This document shows, piece by piece, positions 20,224 to 29,553 of a stretch of 64,000 bases of DNA. The position numbers and the translations under genes were made by a program. The notes under the pieces were generated by a model. The model did not search any database. It was not told the origin of the DNA and saw nothing but the letters and a program-made list of their open reading frames with translations. Numbering within the stretch: position 1 is the stretch's first letter; each line of letters opens with the position of its first letter. The stretch comes from Arthrospira sp. PCC 9108. GTDB taxonomy: Bacteria; Cyanobacteriota; Cyanobacteriia; Cyanobacteriales; Microcoleaceae. Where the stretch lies: the NCBI GenBank assembly GCA_016745315.1, contig CP066886.1:3782501-3846500 (forward strand). The letters run 5' to 3'.

Positions 20224-21759
20224 ATGACCAAATTAACCGGAAAAGTTTATTTAGTAGGGGCAGGATTAGGAAATGTAGCTTATTTGACTGTAAAAGCCTA
20301 TCAATTAGTCAAGCAGGCTGAAGTCCTAGTTTATGATGCCCTAGTTGATCAGTCAATTATACCCCTAATTTCGCCCCATTGTCTGAAAGTATATGTGGGA
20401 AAGCGAGGTAGCCAAGTCAGTACGCCCCAAAGCGAAATTAATGGTTTATTAGTAAAATATTGTCAACAAGGAAAACTGGTGGTGCGACTAAAGGGTGGCG
20501 ATCCATTTATCTTTGGTCGCGCTAGTGCGGAAATTCAAGCCTTAATTGCTGCTAAGTGTGAATTTGAGGTAGTCCCAGGTATTTCCTCAGCATTAGCCGC
20601 CCCCCTACTGGCTGGTATTCCTGTCACTGATACAGTCATGAGTCGGTGTTTTGCAGTCATGACAGCCCATGAGCCAGAAGCGCTAAATTGGGCGAGTTTA
20701 TCGGAACTCGAAACTTTAGTTATTCTCATGGCGGCGCGAAATTTACCTGTGATTGTACACCAACTTAGACAACATGGGCGATCGCCTGAAACTCCCATAG
20801 CGATTATTAAAAATGGCGGTCGCTTTAATCAAAAGGTAATCGTTGGCACCTTAAATGATATTGTACATAAAACATCACGAGAATCCTTATCTCCCAGTGT
20901 CATAGTTGTGGGGAATGTCGTGCAACTGCAAACCTATCTACAGCCTCGCCATAACCACTCAAGAATTATGCTGAGTCCATTACTTAATCACACCATTTTA
21001 GTCACCCGTTCGTCGGAACAATCAAACGAGTTTCGCAGTTTGCTGGAACAAAAAGGGGCTGAAGTCCTAGAAATGCCTACCCTAATGATCAGACCTCCTT
21101 CTACTTGGGAACCCCTTGATCAAGCGATCGCCTTCTCTGATACATCAAAGCCTTTTGACTGGCTATTATTAACCTCTGCTAATGCTGTATCATTCTTTTT
21201 TGAAAGACTCTTGGCTAATGGTAAAGATACCCGCATTTTAGCCAGCACTAAAATTGCTGTGGTCGGCAAAAAAACCGCTATGGTTTTGCGACAATGGGGA
21301 CTAAATCCTGATTTTATACCCCCGGACTTTATCGCTGATTCCCTAGTCGAAAACTTCCCCGAATCAGTTAGCGGAAAACGTCTATTATTTCCCAGAGTGG
21401 AAACCGGAGGTCGGGAGATATTAGTTAAGGAATTAACCCAAGCTGGTGCGGAAGTAGTAGAGGTTCCCGCCTATGAGTCCGCTTGTCCAGATACCATCGA
21501 TCCGAATGTTCAATCAGCCTTAGAAAATGGTATAATTAGTATTGCCACCTTTACCAGTTCCAAGACTGTCAAAAATTTCTGTAAACTCCTAGAAGGCTTT
21601 GCGGGTGATTCCTGGCGAGATTTAGTCACCGGAGTGGCGATCGCCTCTATTGGTCCCCAGACCTCCCAGACCTGCCAAACTCTCCTAGGAAGGGTTGATA
21701 TTGAAGCCCAAGAATATACCCTAGAAGGACTCACTCAGGCTATCATAGATAAAATGTAG
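20224..21759 (+). CDS. cobA-hemD: Uroporphyrinogen-III C-methyltransferase / uroporphyrinogen-III synthase fusion
   Basis: 511 residues. The first half (about 1-245) is a SUMT: VYLVGAG, then the STPQSEIN segment, RLKGGDPFIFGR and VVPGISSALAAPLLAGIPVT. It adds two methyl groups from SAM to uroporphyrinogen III, leading to sirohaem and cobalamin. The second half (about 255-505) is a HemD-like domain that closes the tetrapyrrole ring. The fusion supplies and consumes uroporphyrinogen III in one protein. The glycine loop reads GAGLGN where most relatives have GAGPGD. The ATG follows a GAGAGAAACC stretch. Confidence 0.92.
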   Translation: MTKLTGKVYLVGAGLGNVAYLTVKAYQLVKQAEVLVYDALVDQSIIPLISPHCLKVYVGKRGSQVSTPQSEINGLLVKYCQQGKLVVRLKGGDPFIFGRASAEIQALIAAKCEFEVVPGISSALAAPLLAGIPVTDTVMSRCFAVMTAHEPEALNWASLSELETLVILMAARNLPVIVHQLRQHGRSPETPIAIIKNGGRFNQKVIVGTLNDIVHKTSRESLSPSVIVVGNVVQLQTYLQPRHNHSRIMLSPLLNHTILVTRSSEQSNEFRSLLEQKGAEVLEMPTLMIRPPSTWEPLDQAIAFSDTSKPFDWLLLTSANAVSFFFERLLANGKDTRILASTKIAVVGKKTAMVLRQWGLNPDFIPPDFIADSLVENFPESVSGKRLLFPRVETGGREILVKELTQAGAEVVEVPAYESACPDTIDPNVQSALENGIISIATFTSSKTVKNFCKLLEGFAGDSWRDLVTGVAIASIGPQTSQTCQTLLGRVDIEAQEYTLEGLTQAIIDKM

Positions 21760-21897
21760 GCAGGGAGTCCTACCCTGTACCGGAACCCTATCAAAGTACA
21801 ATTTAACCCTTTGTTTCCGGTAACTACCTCGAACAAACTTGATTGAGTTTACGTCATATTACCATAGACTAACTAATTAAATTTTAGGGATATAACC

Positions 21898-23094
21898 ATG
21901 TTCAACTTGGGTTTTTCTCGCTTTGATTCCCTCACCGCCATTTTAACCGGAATGGCAACAACTGCCGCCGTCGTCATAAGTTGTCAAGTCGCCCTAGCTA
22001 CTAAAAGCGCCCAGCAAGTCGCCGAAATCGCTGCACCCATTACAGTTCAAATTAATAGTGCCCTGGGAGACGGTTCTGGGGTAATTATCGCTAGACAAGA
22101 TCATATCTATACAGTCCTGACCGTGAATCATGTAGTCAAAGCACCTGATGTCGCCTACAATATCCGCACCCATGATGGTCAAAGTCACCCGGTCACCAGT
22201 GTGACTAGACTGCAAACTACAGGTGATGAACCCGATTTAGCAGTAGTAAGATTTGAAAGTAACCAGGAATACCCGATCGCCACTTTAGGCGATTCTGAAC
22301 AGGTAGTGATTGGGGTTCAGATTTATGTCTATGCTTATCCGGCTACTGGGGGGTTAACCGGCGCGGCACGGGAACCAGAACTCTCCCCCGGATTGGTCAC
22401 CAGTCGCCCTAAAAATCGCCCAGAAGGCTATAATTTGCGGTATCAGGCTGTTACTTGGAGTGGTATGAGTGGGGGTCCGGTATTTGATTCTCAAGGCCGT
22501 GTGGTGGGTTTACACGGCCAAGGGGAGTTTGGATTTGCTCAAACTCGTTCTGGAGATGTTACCCCCATTAAAACTGGGTTTAATGCCGCCGTTCCCATTA
22601 ATTTGTTTCTCGAACAACTATCACAAGCCCAGTTAAATCCTAGTGATTTACAAATGGATTGGGAAGCCCTAGAAGCCTCTCCTGTGTCGTTGGATACTCC
22701 CCAAAATGCCGAAACCTATTACTTTCGGGGGTTGAGTTGGTTGGATCGCGGTTATGCGTGGGAGGCGATCGCTGATTTTAACCGAGCCCTAGAATTGAAT
22801 CCTAATTCCCCGGAAACCTATTTTAATTTGGGATTGGCGCGGACACTATTGGTGCTTAATGAACCGACCCGTGGCCCCAATCCCGTTCTTGACTACACTA
22901 GGGCGATCGAACTTAATCCCGGTTTTGCTGATGCCTATTATAATCGTGCCCTCAGCCATATCCGTCGCCAAGAATTTGAGGAAGCCTTAGCTGATTTTCG
23001 CCAAGCCGCAGAACTTTATCAACAACTGGGACGTTCAGATTCTCATCAGGATGCCTTACAGCGTATCCATGAACTTGAGGAAATGGCACAATAA
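21898..23094 (+). CDS. Trypsin-like serine protease with TPR repeats
   Basis: 398 residues. An N-terminal hydrophobic segment (about 14-36) looks like a signal peptide or anchor. The protease domain has His78 (LTVNHVVK), Asp113 (DLAVVRF) and Ser191 (GMSGGPVF), the chymotrypsin-fold triad. Three TPR-like repeats (about 270-395) follow, such as AIADFNRALELNPNSPETYF. Such proteins are common in filamentous cyanobacteria and probably work in the periplasm on unknown substrates. It sits 138 nt before the cyclase gene, but co-transcription is not shown. Confidence 0.9.
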   Translation: MFNLGFSRFDSLTAILTGMATTAAVVISCQVALATKSAQQVAEIAAPITVQINSALGDGSGVIIARQDHIYTVLTVNHVVKAPDVAYNIRTHDGQSHPVTSVTRLQTTGDEPDLAVVRFESNQEYPIATLGDSEQVVIGVQIYVYAYPATGGLTGAAREPELSPGLVTSRPKNRPEGYNLRYQAVTWSGMSGGPVFDSQGRVVGLHGQGEFGFAQTRSGDVTPIKTGFNAAVPINLFLEQLSQAQLNPSDLQMDWEALEASPVSLDTPQNAETYYFRGLSWLDRGYAWEAIADFNRALELNPNSPETYFNLGLARTLLVLNEPTRGPNPVLDYTRAIELNPGFADAYYNRALSHIRRQEFEEALADFRQAAELYQQLGRSDSHQDALQRIHELEEMAQ

Positions 23095-23231
23095 CAGTTG
23101 AGGCTGTAGGGTGTAAAGTGTGTTTGGGGTGTACAAAAAGCAGCTATCCTGACCTAAAACAAGGAAAACAGAGATGGTCGCTCCTAATCATCAGCACACT
23201 TTTTAATTTTCCCCCGTTTCCTTATTGACTA

Positions 23232-24974
23232 ATGACCAAACCAGTTATTCTCTGTGTCGATGATGAACCTATGATTTTGGACACTCTGAGGCGACTGCTT
23301 CGGAGAACATTGGGCGGAAAATATCGATTTGAATTTGCTGGTAGTGGCAATGAAGGAATTAAATTAGCTCAAGAATTGATAGAAGCTGGGGAAGAATTGG
23401 CGGTAGTCATTTCTGATTATATGATGCCGGGTTTGCGGGGAGATGAAGTATTAAAAGTTATTCATCATTTATCCCCCCATACTATGAATATTATGCTCAC
23501 GGGTCATGCTGATATTGATGGGGTATTTAATGCTATTCAATATGCTAAACTTTATCGCTATATTTCTAAGCCTTGGGAAAATGAAGATTTGAGTTTAACC
23601 ATTACTGAAGCTATTAACAGTTTCCAACAACAAAAGCAACTCGCTGACCAAAACTTTCAGCTTCAGGAGATGAACCGCGCCTTAGAATTACTTACCCAAG
23701 ACCAAGCCAATTTGATTGAGTCTTTGGGTAAGACTGAACGCAAATATCGCAGTATCTTTGAGAATGCTCTGGAAGGGATTTTTCAAATTTCCCCTGATGG
23801 AAAGTTTATTAATGCTAATCCCACTTTGGCTAAGATTTATGGCTATGAATCCCCCAAGGAACTGATGTCTTCTATAACTGATGTCCAGAAACAGTTATAT
23901 GTTGAACCTAATCGTTGGGATGAATTATTAGAAACTTTGCATGAGCGCCTGGAAATATCTAAGTTTGAATCTCAGGTTTATAATCGTGATGGTGAGATTA
24001 TTTGGATTTCCGAAAGTGCCAGAATTGTTAATGATGAAAATGGTAATATTCTCTATTATCAAGGGTTTGTAGAAGATATCACTGAACGTAAACGCGCTGA
24101 AGCTGAACTAGAACGTTTTACCTCCGAATTATTTGAACTCAACCAGTCCTTTTTCCGCTTTGTTCCTCACCAATTTCTACAATATCTCGGTAAAGATAGC
24201 ATTGTTGATGTTCAACTGGGGGATAATGTTCAACAGGAAATGTCGGTTTTATTTGCTGATATCCGCGATTTTACTAGCCTCTCGGAACAAATGACCCCAG
24301 AGGATAATTTTAAGTTTATTAATGCTTATTTGTCCCATGTAGAACCAGCGATCGCCGAATATCGAGGCTTTGTTGATAAGTACATTGGTGATGAAATTAT
24401 GGCCCTCTTTAGCCACAGCGCCGATGATGCTCTGCGAGCCGGAATTAGAATGCTTGACCTACTAGCAGAATACAACAAAACTCGACGGCGTACCGACCCC
24501 ACAAAACCTACCTATCGTCCCCCTATTGAAATTGGTATTGGTATTAATACCGGAAAATTGATGTTAGGAACTGTGGGGGGAAAATCGCGCATGGATGGTA
24601 CTGTAATTGGTGATGCGGTTAATTTGGCTTCCCGTTTGGAAGGATTAACTAAAAATTACGGCGTATCTCTATTAATCTCTCACTATACATTTGTCCGACT
24701 TAACCATATTAATGAGTATGGTATCCGTCTTATTGATCATGTTCAGGTTAAGGGGAAGTTAGAAATGGTTTCTGTGTTTGAGGTCTTTGATGCTGACCCC
24801 CCCGACTTGCGCGCGGGAAAACAAGCCACAAAAACTATGTTTGAGCGAGGATTATTACACTATTATTTAGGCGAGATTTCTGAGGCGATCGCACTTTTTG
24901 AATCCTGTTTAGAACAGAACCCCCAAGATAAGGTCGCTCAGATTTATTTAACCCGCTGTAAGGGTGATATTTAG
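23232..24974 (+). CDS. Response regulator with PAS and class III nucleotide cyclase domains
   Basis: 580 residues. The receiver domain has Asp62 in VVISDYMMPG and a conserved Lys in SKPWE. A coiled linker leads to a PAS domain (about 173-290). The cyclase domain (about 325-530) has FADIRDFTSLSEQ and YIGDEIMALFSH, with metal-binding aspartates, and the GIGINTGKLMLGTVGG segment. A short TPR-like tail follows. It is soluble, so a partner kinase probably phosphorylates it and changes cyclic nucleotide output. Its cyclase domain is a close paralogue of that in the gene at 4925. Confidence 0.92.
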   Translation: MTKPVILCVDDEPMILDTLRRLLRRTLGGKYRFEFAGSGNEGIKLAQELIEAGEELAVVISDYMMPGLRGDEVLKVIHHLSPHTMNIMLTGHADIDGVFNAIQYAKLYRYISKPWENEDLSLTITEAINSFQQQKQLADQNFQLQEMNRALELLTQDQANLIESLGKTERKYRSIFENALEGIFQISPDGKFINANPTLAKIYGYESPKELMSSITDVQKQLYVEPNRWDELLETLHERLEISKFESQVYNRDGEIIWISESARIVNDENGNILYYQGFVEDITERKRAEAELERFTSELFELNQSFFRFVPHQFLQYLGKDSIVDVQLGDNVQQEMSVLFADIRDFTSLSEQMTPEDNFKFINAYLSHVEPAIAEYRGFVDKYIGDEIMALFSHSADDALRAGIRMLDLLAEYNKTRRRTDPTKPTYRPPIEIGIGINTGKLMLGTVGGKSRMDGTVIGDAVNLASRLEGLTKNYGVSLLISHYTFVRLNHINEYGIRLIDHVQVKGKLEMVSVFEVFDADPPDLRAGKQATKTMFERGLLHYYLGEISEAIALFESCLEQNPQDKVAQIYLTRCKGDI

Positions 24975-25041
24975 CTACTCCCAACTAATTGAATCACCCC
25001 CTGACTAGGGTTGGGTAATTGGCTATAATTACCCGATTTTT

Positions 25042-25530
25042 TTAGTTTTTAGCCCAACCAGGTGCTTTAATGGCTGATTGTAAGATAAAAGCCGCTAAGT
25101 TATCAATTTCTGCATCCGAAAGCCAATTTTCGGGAATTTCCCGACACCAGTAGTTAGTATCACTACCATCATAGCTGACGGGATGCCTCATATAAGCCAC
25201 TAAATCTTTGATAGTATCCCTCGGAGGTGTGGCTCCTTTCAGGTCTTCCAGAGACAGGGAAACCGTCGGATAAGGAATAGTTACACCACCAGCGTGACAG
25301 TTTAAACAACTATCAGTAAACAACACTTTTCCCGCTGATAGATCTTCTACAGAAAAGGTCTGGGTTCCCCCTTGGCGATCGCTCTGTATTTCCACAGGTT
25401 CATCAGTCAGATATCTTAACACATAAGGGTCAACATTTTGAGCTTGAACCGGGAAACTAAAAATCAGCCATCCTACTATATTGGTGATAAATAAGAGCAG
25501 TAGAGAGCGCAAAAAACGGTTACGAAACAT
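25042..25530 (-). CDS. psbV2: Cytochrome c-550-like protein PsbV2
   Basis: 162 residues with a signal peptide ending near VQA-QNVDP. The haem site is CLNCH at about 76-80. PsbV has a His as sixth ligand in its HPS segment; here the equivalent segment is NYWCREIPENW, with Cys available. In the known PsbV2 structure from Thermosynechococcus the haem has His/Cys ligands (established knowledge). The gene lies 190 bp downstream of psbV on the same strand, the usual arrangement. It is probably lumenal; its exact role is not established. Confidence 0.9.
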   Translation of the reverse strand: MFRNRFLRSLLLLFITNIVGWLIFSFPVQAQNVDPYVLRYLTDEPVEIQSDRQGGTQTFSVEDLSAGKVLFTDSCLNCHAGGVTIPYPTVSLSLEDLKGATPPRDTIKDLVAYMRHPVSYDGSDTNYWCREIPENWLSDAEIDNLAAFILQSAIKAPGWAKN

Positions 25531-25720
25531 GGAAATTTGAGGTATTTAATATCAGCAGTTAAATCGGAGACTTTAGATTTTAGCTCCGCTGATTATCCTA
25601 GATAATTCGCGGACTTTAGTGGTTACAATTTCAGAGTATTTAGTAACCCTTCTTAGTAGCCACCAAAAACCAAAACCTAAAGTCAGAAATCTAGTTAGGT
25701 CAATCTTTCAATCTGAAAGA

Positions 25721-26211
25721 TTAACGGAGGTATTTACCACCACCCCACTGTTCACCGCGAACCTTGGGTTGTAAGAGAATGTAACCCGCTACATTATACA
25801 GATCATCTTCGGAGATGTTTCTCATCTTGGGAAAAATGTCTGAACTTTTCAAGCTAGGATGCAGTTCGGATATCTCGACGAAGCCATCATAGGTGGTGGG
25901 ATTTTTGATATAATCAACCAAGGCCGCAATGTTATCGCGGGGGGAGTAGCCAAAGCCAGGGCTTCAGGACTCAAGTTAACATCAGGGTTGGTTTTAGTCA
26001 CACCCAGCGCATGACACTGAGCGCAGGCGGCGTTAAATACTTGTTGGCCTTTTTTGATTTCTTTGAGACTCAAGACAGCAGTATCGCCTTGAGCATTGAT
26101 GGGAAAGGTTCTCAATTCTTCAGTCAATTCCAAAGCGTTTGCATTACCCACCCACATTTGAAAGGTGAAGAATACAGTGGCAACAGCCAACCAAATGTAC
26201 CTTTTTAGCAT
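25721..26211 (-). CDS. psbV: Photosystem II cytochrome c-550, one frameshift
   Basis: Extrinsic lumenal subunit that stabilises the oxygen-evolving centre. A signal peptide ends at about ANA-LELTEELRTF. The haem site is CAQCH; the axial His lies in ELHPSLKSSDIFPKMRN. The frame breaks after LALATPP: the G run at 25939-25944 (C on the coding strand) is one base short. Adding one base gives LATPPRDNIAALVDYIKNPTTYDG and a 163-residue protein of normal length. The rest is well conserved, so a sequencing error is more likely than gene loss. Confidence 0.92.
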
Positions 26212-26521
26212 GGTTCTCCTTAACTTTTAGATGATTATAGAACGCACTACAGCAACAACTCAATCGGCAATGTTGAGCAGTTGTGATCCTGGTTTTTAGC
26301 GATTCTGTCTCAGAAGTCTGATCTCAATAGTCCTGTGTTAAATGATCTTTGTCAATCGTTGGATCTACTATCTGATTAAGCACTTGTGCGATCGCCAAAT
26401 GGTAGTCCGAGGCCATTTGGGCCCTAGACAAATGAGCAAAAACCGATGACAATTAGTCAAAACCGGCATCACCCACCAATTATATGCAGTAGTGGGTACT
26501 ATCAAATCACTGATTTAGAGA

Positions 26522-27475
26522 TTATCGATGCTGTTGGGTTTCCTCAGAACGATGGACATGGCTGAGGGACTTAGGGTTAGAGTCCGACAATTTTACAAAA
26601 GGTCTTCCGGTAGGCTGTGGTGGTCGGTGCAGCTTAATCAATTGGGTGAGGGTTTTTTTAAGCTGAGTGCGAGGGACGATCGCATCAATAAACCCATGAG
26701 CCATCAGATATTCAGAAGTTTGAAAATCATCAGGTAGTTTTTCTCGCAAGGTTTGCTCAATCACCCGACGACCCGCAAAACCAATAGTTGCCTGGGGTTC
26801 AGCTAGAATCAGATCACCGAGCATCGCAAAACTAGCCGTCACCCCTCCAGTAGTAGGATTTGTCAGTACAGGGATATACAAAAGTTTTTGCTCTCGATGT
26901 CGTTCCAAAGCTGCCGAGATTTTGGCCATTTGCATCAGGCTTAACATTCCCTCCTGCATTCTAGCCCCCCCGGAAGCACAGATAATCACTACCGGGTATT
27001 GATGCTCAGTCCCATATTCGATCATCCGGGTGAGTTTTTCTCCCACCACCGAACCCATACTACCCCCCATAAATTGAAAATCCATCACCCCAAGGGCGAT
27101 CGATTCCCCATTCAATAAACCCGTCCCCGTTTGGACAGCATCAATTTGACCTGTTTTCTCCCGGTATTCTCGCAGACGATCGCTGTAGGGTTTGCGATCG
27201 CGAAAATTCAGGGGATCTACTGAACACAGATTAGCAGCAATGGGCTGCCAGGTATTTTCATCAATCAGTTGTTTAATGCGATCGTCACTGTAGACCCTCA
27301 TGTGATGGTCACATTGCAGACACACCATAAGATTCGCCTGTAAGTCTTTGGTGTAAGTTAATGCACCGCATTTTTCACATTTGACCCACAAACCATCGGC
27401 AATTTCTCGCTCTTGGCGTTCGGGACTAATGGGAACTGATTTTTGTCGATTTGCAAACCAGTCAAATAGAGACAT
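26522..27475 (-). CDS. accD: Acetyl-CoA carboxylase carboxyltransferase subunit beta
   Basis: 317 residues. The zinc ribbon is at about 33-55 (CEKCG ... CLQC). The crotonase-fold core carries MGGSMGSVVGEK, ASGGARMQEGMLSLMQMAK and TNPTTGGVTASFAMLGD. It transfers carboxyl from biotin to acetyl-CoA in fatty-acid synthesis together with AccA. Length and motifs are normal, and the frame is intact. Confidence 0.96.
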   Translation of the reverse strand: MSLFDWFANRQKSVPISPERQEREIADGLWVKCEKCGALTYTKDLQANLMVCLQCDHHMRVYSDDRIKQLIDENTWQPIAANLCSVDPLNFRDRKPYSDRLREYREKTGQIDAVQTGTGLLNGESIALGVMDFQFMGGSMGSVVGEKLTRMIEYGTEHQYPVVIICASGGARMQEGMLSLMQMAKISAALERHREQKLLYIPVLTNPTTGGVTASFAMLGDLILAEPQATIGFAGRRVIEQTLREKLPDDFQTSEYLMAHGFIDAIVPRTQLKKTLTQLIKLHRPPQPTGRPFVKLSDSNPKSLSHVHRSEETQQHR

Positions 27476-27528
27476 TAATTAAAATACGTTCTGATGTTTG
27501 ATTGAGGAGATTATTGAGCCTGATACAT

Positions 27529-28671
27529 TTACGCGACATTTATCCGGCTATTGCCTGACAATGCTACGATAGCACTATTACCCGTTAAGGTAACAGAGGC
27601 GGTATCCCGCAAAGCTTTTAGAAAGATTCCAAAAGCACCGTTCCAGTCCCTGGGTAGAGTGAACCCACACTCAGGACATCGGAACACTTTTGAGCCACCT
27701 AGCTGGGAATGGACATGACCACAGTGAGTACAGGTTTTGCTGGTGTATTCTTAGGTCACATCTACAACTGTGGTTCGAGTTATCTCGGCTTGATGTCTCA
27801 GGGTTAGTTTGAATCGATAATGCGCCCATGTCAGCATGGCTCGGGCAGTCTTGGATTTGATTTTCCGCTTGGCTTTGGCAACCATGTTGGAAGTCTCGAA
27901 GGTGGGCAGAAAAATTATGCTGTAGTCATTAGTCAAGTAGTGAGCAATTTGTTTGTGGGCTTCATCAACTAGATTGCGGATTTTGGTTCTCATTCGTTGA
28001 GCCGCTTGCCTCATCCGTCGCCTTCTTGAACGACAGGGTTCCTTGGCGATTCGGCTCATCAAATCATCCAAATGTTGACATAACCGAGTAATGCGTCCTA
28101 TATCTCCGGAGCCCAATTCCAGAAATCGTGAACCATCAAACCCGGTCATAAAAGTTCGGACGCCCGGGTCTAATGCAATTACGCCATTCGCTTCAGTTGG
28201 GGTAACGGCAACTGGTTCAGGGAAAATCGCCAACCATCGACCTTTGGTAAACACCAACTGAGTCCCTTGCCCGCAAGTTTTAGGGATAGCTTCGGAAACC
28301 ATGAAAGTTAATCCTTTCGTGAGTCTTGGATACCAACTCCCTGAAGAGAAATTAGTATTATTGAACTTCATCCCTTGAGAGCTGTCACGACAACTTCTAA
28401 ACCTTGCATCAGGACTGGCGGTCAAAGCCTGATAGGCATCAAAGATGGCATTTTGCCGAATATGGCAGGGTGTTTCTTTGACCCATTCGGGTAAGTCACT
28501 CTGCATCACTTCGTTGCGTAATTTCAGTTTGCTTAGTCGTTTACCACTCCGGGATAATGCAATTGCTTGGTTGTAGCAATACCGACAAGCGGCCAGCCAT
28601 TTACGCCAGACTTGATTTAGCTCGGGGCTGGGGTAAATCCGGATCTTCTTTGACCTGAGTTTTGTATTGAC
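27529..28671 (-). pseudogene. tnpB: TnpB RNA-guided nuclease of IS607, in-frame stop
   Basis: The frame begins near NTKLRSKKIRIYPSPEL and overlaps the end of tnpA by about 70 bp. RuvC-like residues are seen in VIALDPGVRTFMTGF (Asp) and IIFLPTFE (Glu). A TAA at 27751-27753 interrupts VVDVT-EYTSKTC. After it the same frame continues with the zinc-finger motifs CTHCG and CPECG, then RDWNGAFGIFLKAL with the third Asp, and stops at 27529. One substitution therefore removes the zinc finger and last catalytic Asp. TnpB proteins are guide-RNA nucleases that help keep the element in place; this copy should be inactive unless the stop is read through. Confidence 0.8.
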
Positions 28672-29214
28672 TCCGTCCGTATAATCGGGAACTGAAGCAG
28701 TCGAGGATGGCGAGAATGTCCTCAACCATTTCTGGTTCTCGACTGAGACTTGTCTCGTTGAGAACCATGAGTGAGCACCTGTTTTGCTCACAGAGCCATC
28801 GAAACAAGTCAAATCCCCATCTGGCCAATCGGTCTGGGTGGGCAACGACAACCATGCCGACATCTCCTGACAAGACTTGTCCCAGTAAGGCCAGCATTTT
28901 CTTTCCCTTGAAGTTGAGCCCGCCTCCGATTTCGGAGACGACTTCTGCTTCGGGGTAGAGGTTGGACAGTGCGGCCACCTGTCGCTTGAGGTCGGACTGC
29001 TGGGCGCGGCTACTAGCTCTGGCATAGATAACGACTTTGCGTTTGTCACTGCCTGATTTGGCAGCAGTATATGACTCAACGTTGTATCGTCGTTGCCCAG
29101 CCGGGGTTCTGATGGTCTCGATTGAGCCATTTTCGTCCCATCTGCGGAGTGTTCTTTCATGGACTCCAAGGATTTAGGCCGCTTCCTTGGGTTTGACATA
29201 TCTGGCAATAGGTT
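28601..29214 (-). pseudogene. tnpA: IS607 serine recombinase TnpA, in-frame stop
   Basis: The frame reads a MerR-like helix-turn-helix (ARYVKPKEAA, stop, ILGVHERTLRRWDENG), then TPAGQRRYNVESY, then the resolvase core KVVIYARASSRAQQSDLKRQ and VVVAHPDRLARWGF. A TAA at 29174-29176 falls in the helix-turn-helix, where relatives have a residue such as Gln. No ATG, GTG or TTG is obvious upstream. An ATG at 28978 could make only a truncated catalytic part. Confidence 0.75.
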
Positions 29215-29272
29215 TATCCTCAACTCTTCTCGCTTCTTATCTTATTATACCGTATTGCCCTAAAATATTAAC

Positions 29273-29512
29273 CTAATTTGAGATTAAATCATGCTCCTCT
29301 GGCTCTTCGTCCACCGGACTCAGCAGCAGTAGTGCTGTCCACAAATGTTCCGATGGTACTTGCAACTTAGCTGGACCCCCCACCCCCATATATGACCCAA
29401 CTCCTAGGCTAATTACCCGTGCTGGAATATCATGGGAGCTGAGGACCTGTTGCATTAACTCGGCTTCCCAGCGCATAGCAGTGGTTTTTAGTGTAATCCA
29501 AGACACGATCAT
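29273..29512 (-). CDS. DUF2007-like small cyanobacterial protein
   Basis: I place the start at MIVSWITLKTTAMRWEAEL, giving 79 residues; an ATG 21 nt upstream is possible. Features are a short helix with MQQVLSSHDIPARVI, the GVGSYMGVGGPAKLQVP segment and an acidic end. This matches conserved DUF2007-type putative signalling proteins of cyanobacteria from memory. It lies 41 nt downstream of the prepilin peptidase gene on the same strand, so the two are probably co-transcribed. Confidence 0.7.
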   Translation of the reverse strand: MIVSWITLKTTAMRWEAELMQQVLSSHDIPARVISLGVGSYMGVGGPAKLQVPSEHLWTALLLLSPVDEEPEEHDLISN

Positions 29513-29553
29513 TTCTATCTCTAGGATAGGCACAAAGCCTGATGCACTTTACC

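Larger units (their letters stand above)
27529..29214 (-). mobile_element. Decayed IS607-type element (tnpA and tnpB)
   Basis: A serine-recombinase gene with a MerR-like DNA-binding start overlaps a TnpB gene on the same strand, the IS607 layout. This family has no terminal inverted repeats, so exact ends cannot be seen. Each gene has an in-frame nonsense codon, so the element looks inactive. Confidence 0.8.

Noticed and set aside
27751..29223. A single 490-codon protein on the minus strand
   Set aside because: Its first 180 residues are an out-of-frame reading of the serine recombinase gene; only the later part is TnpB.
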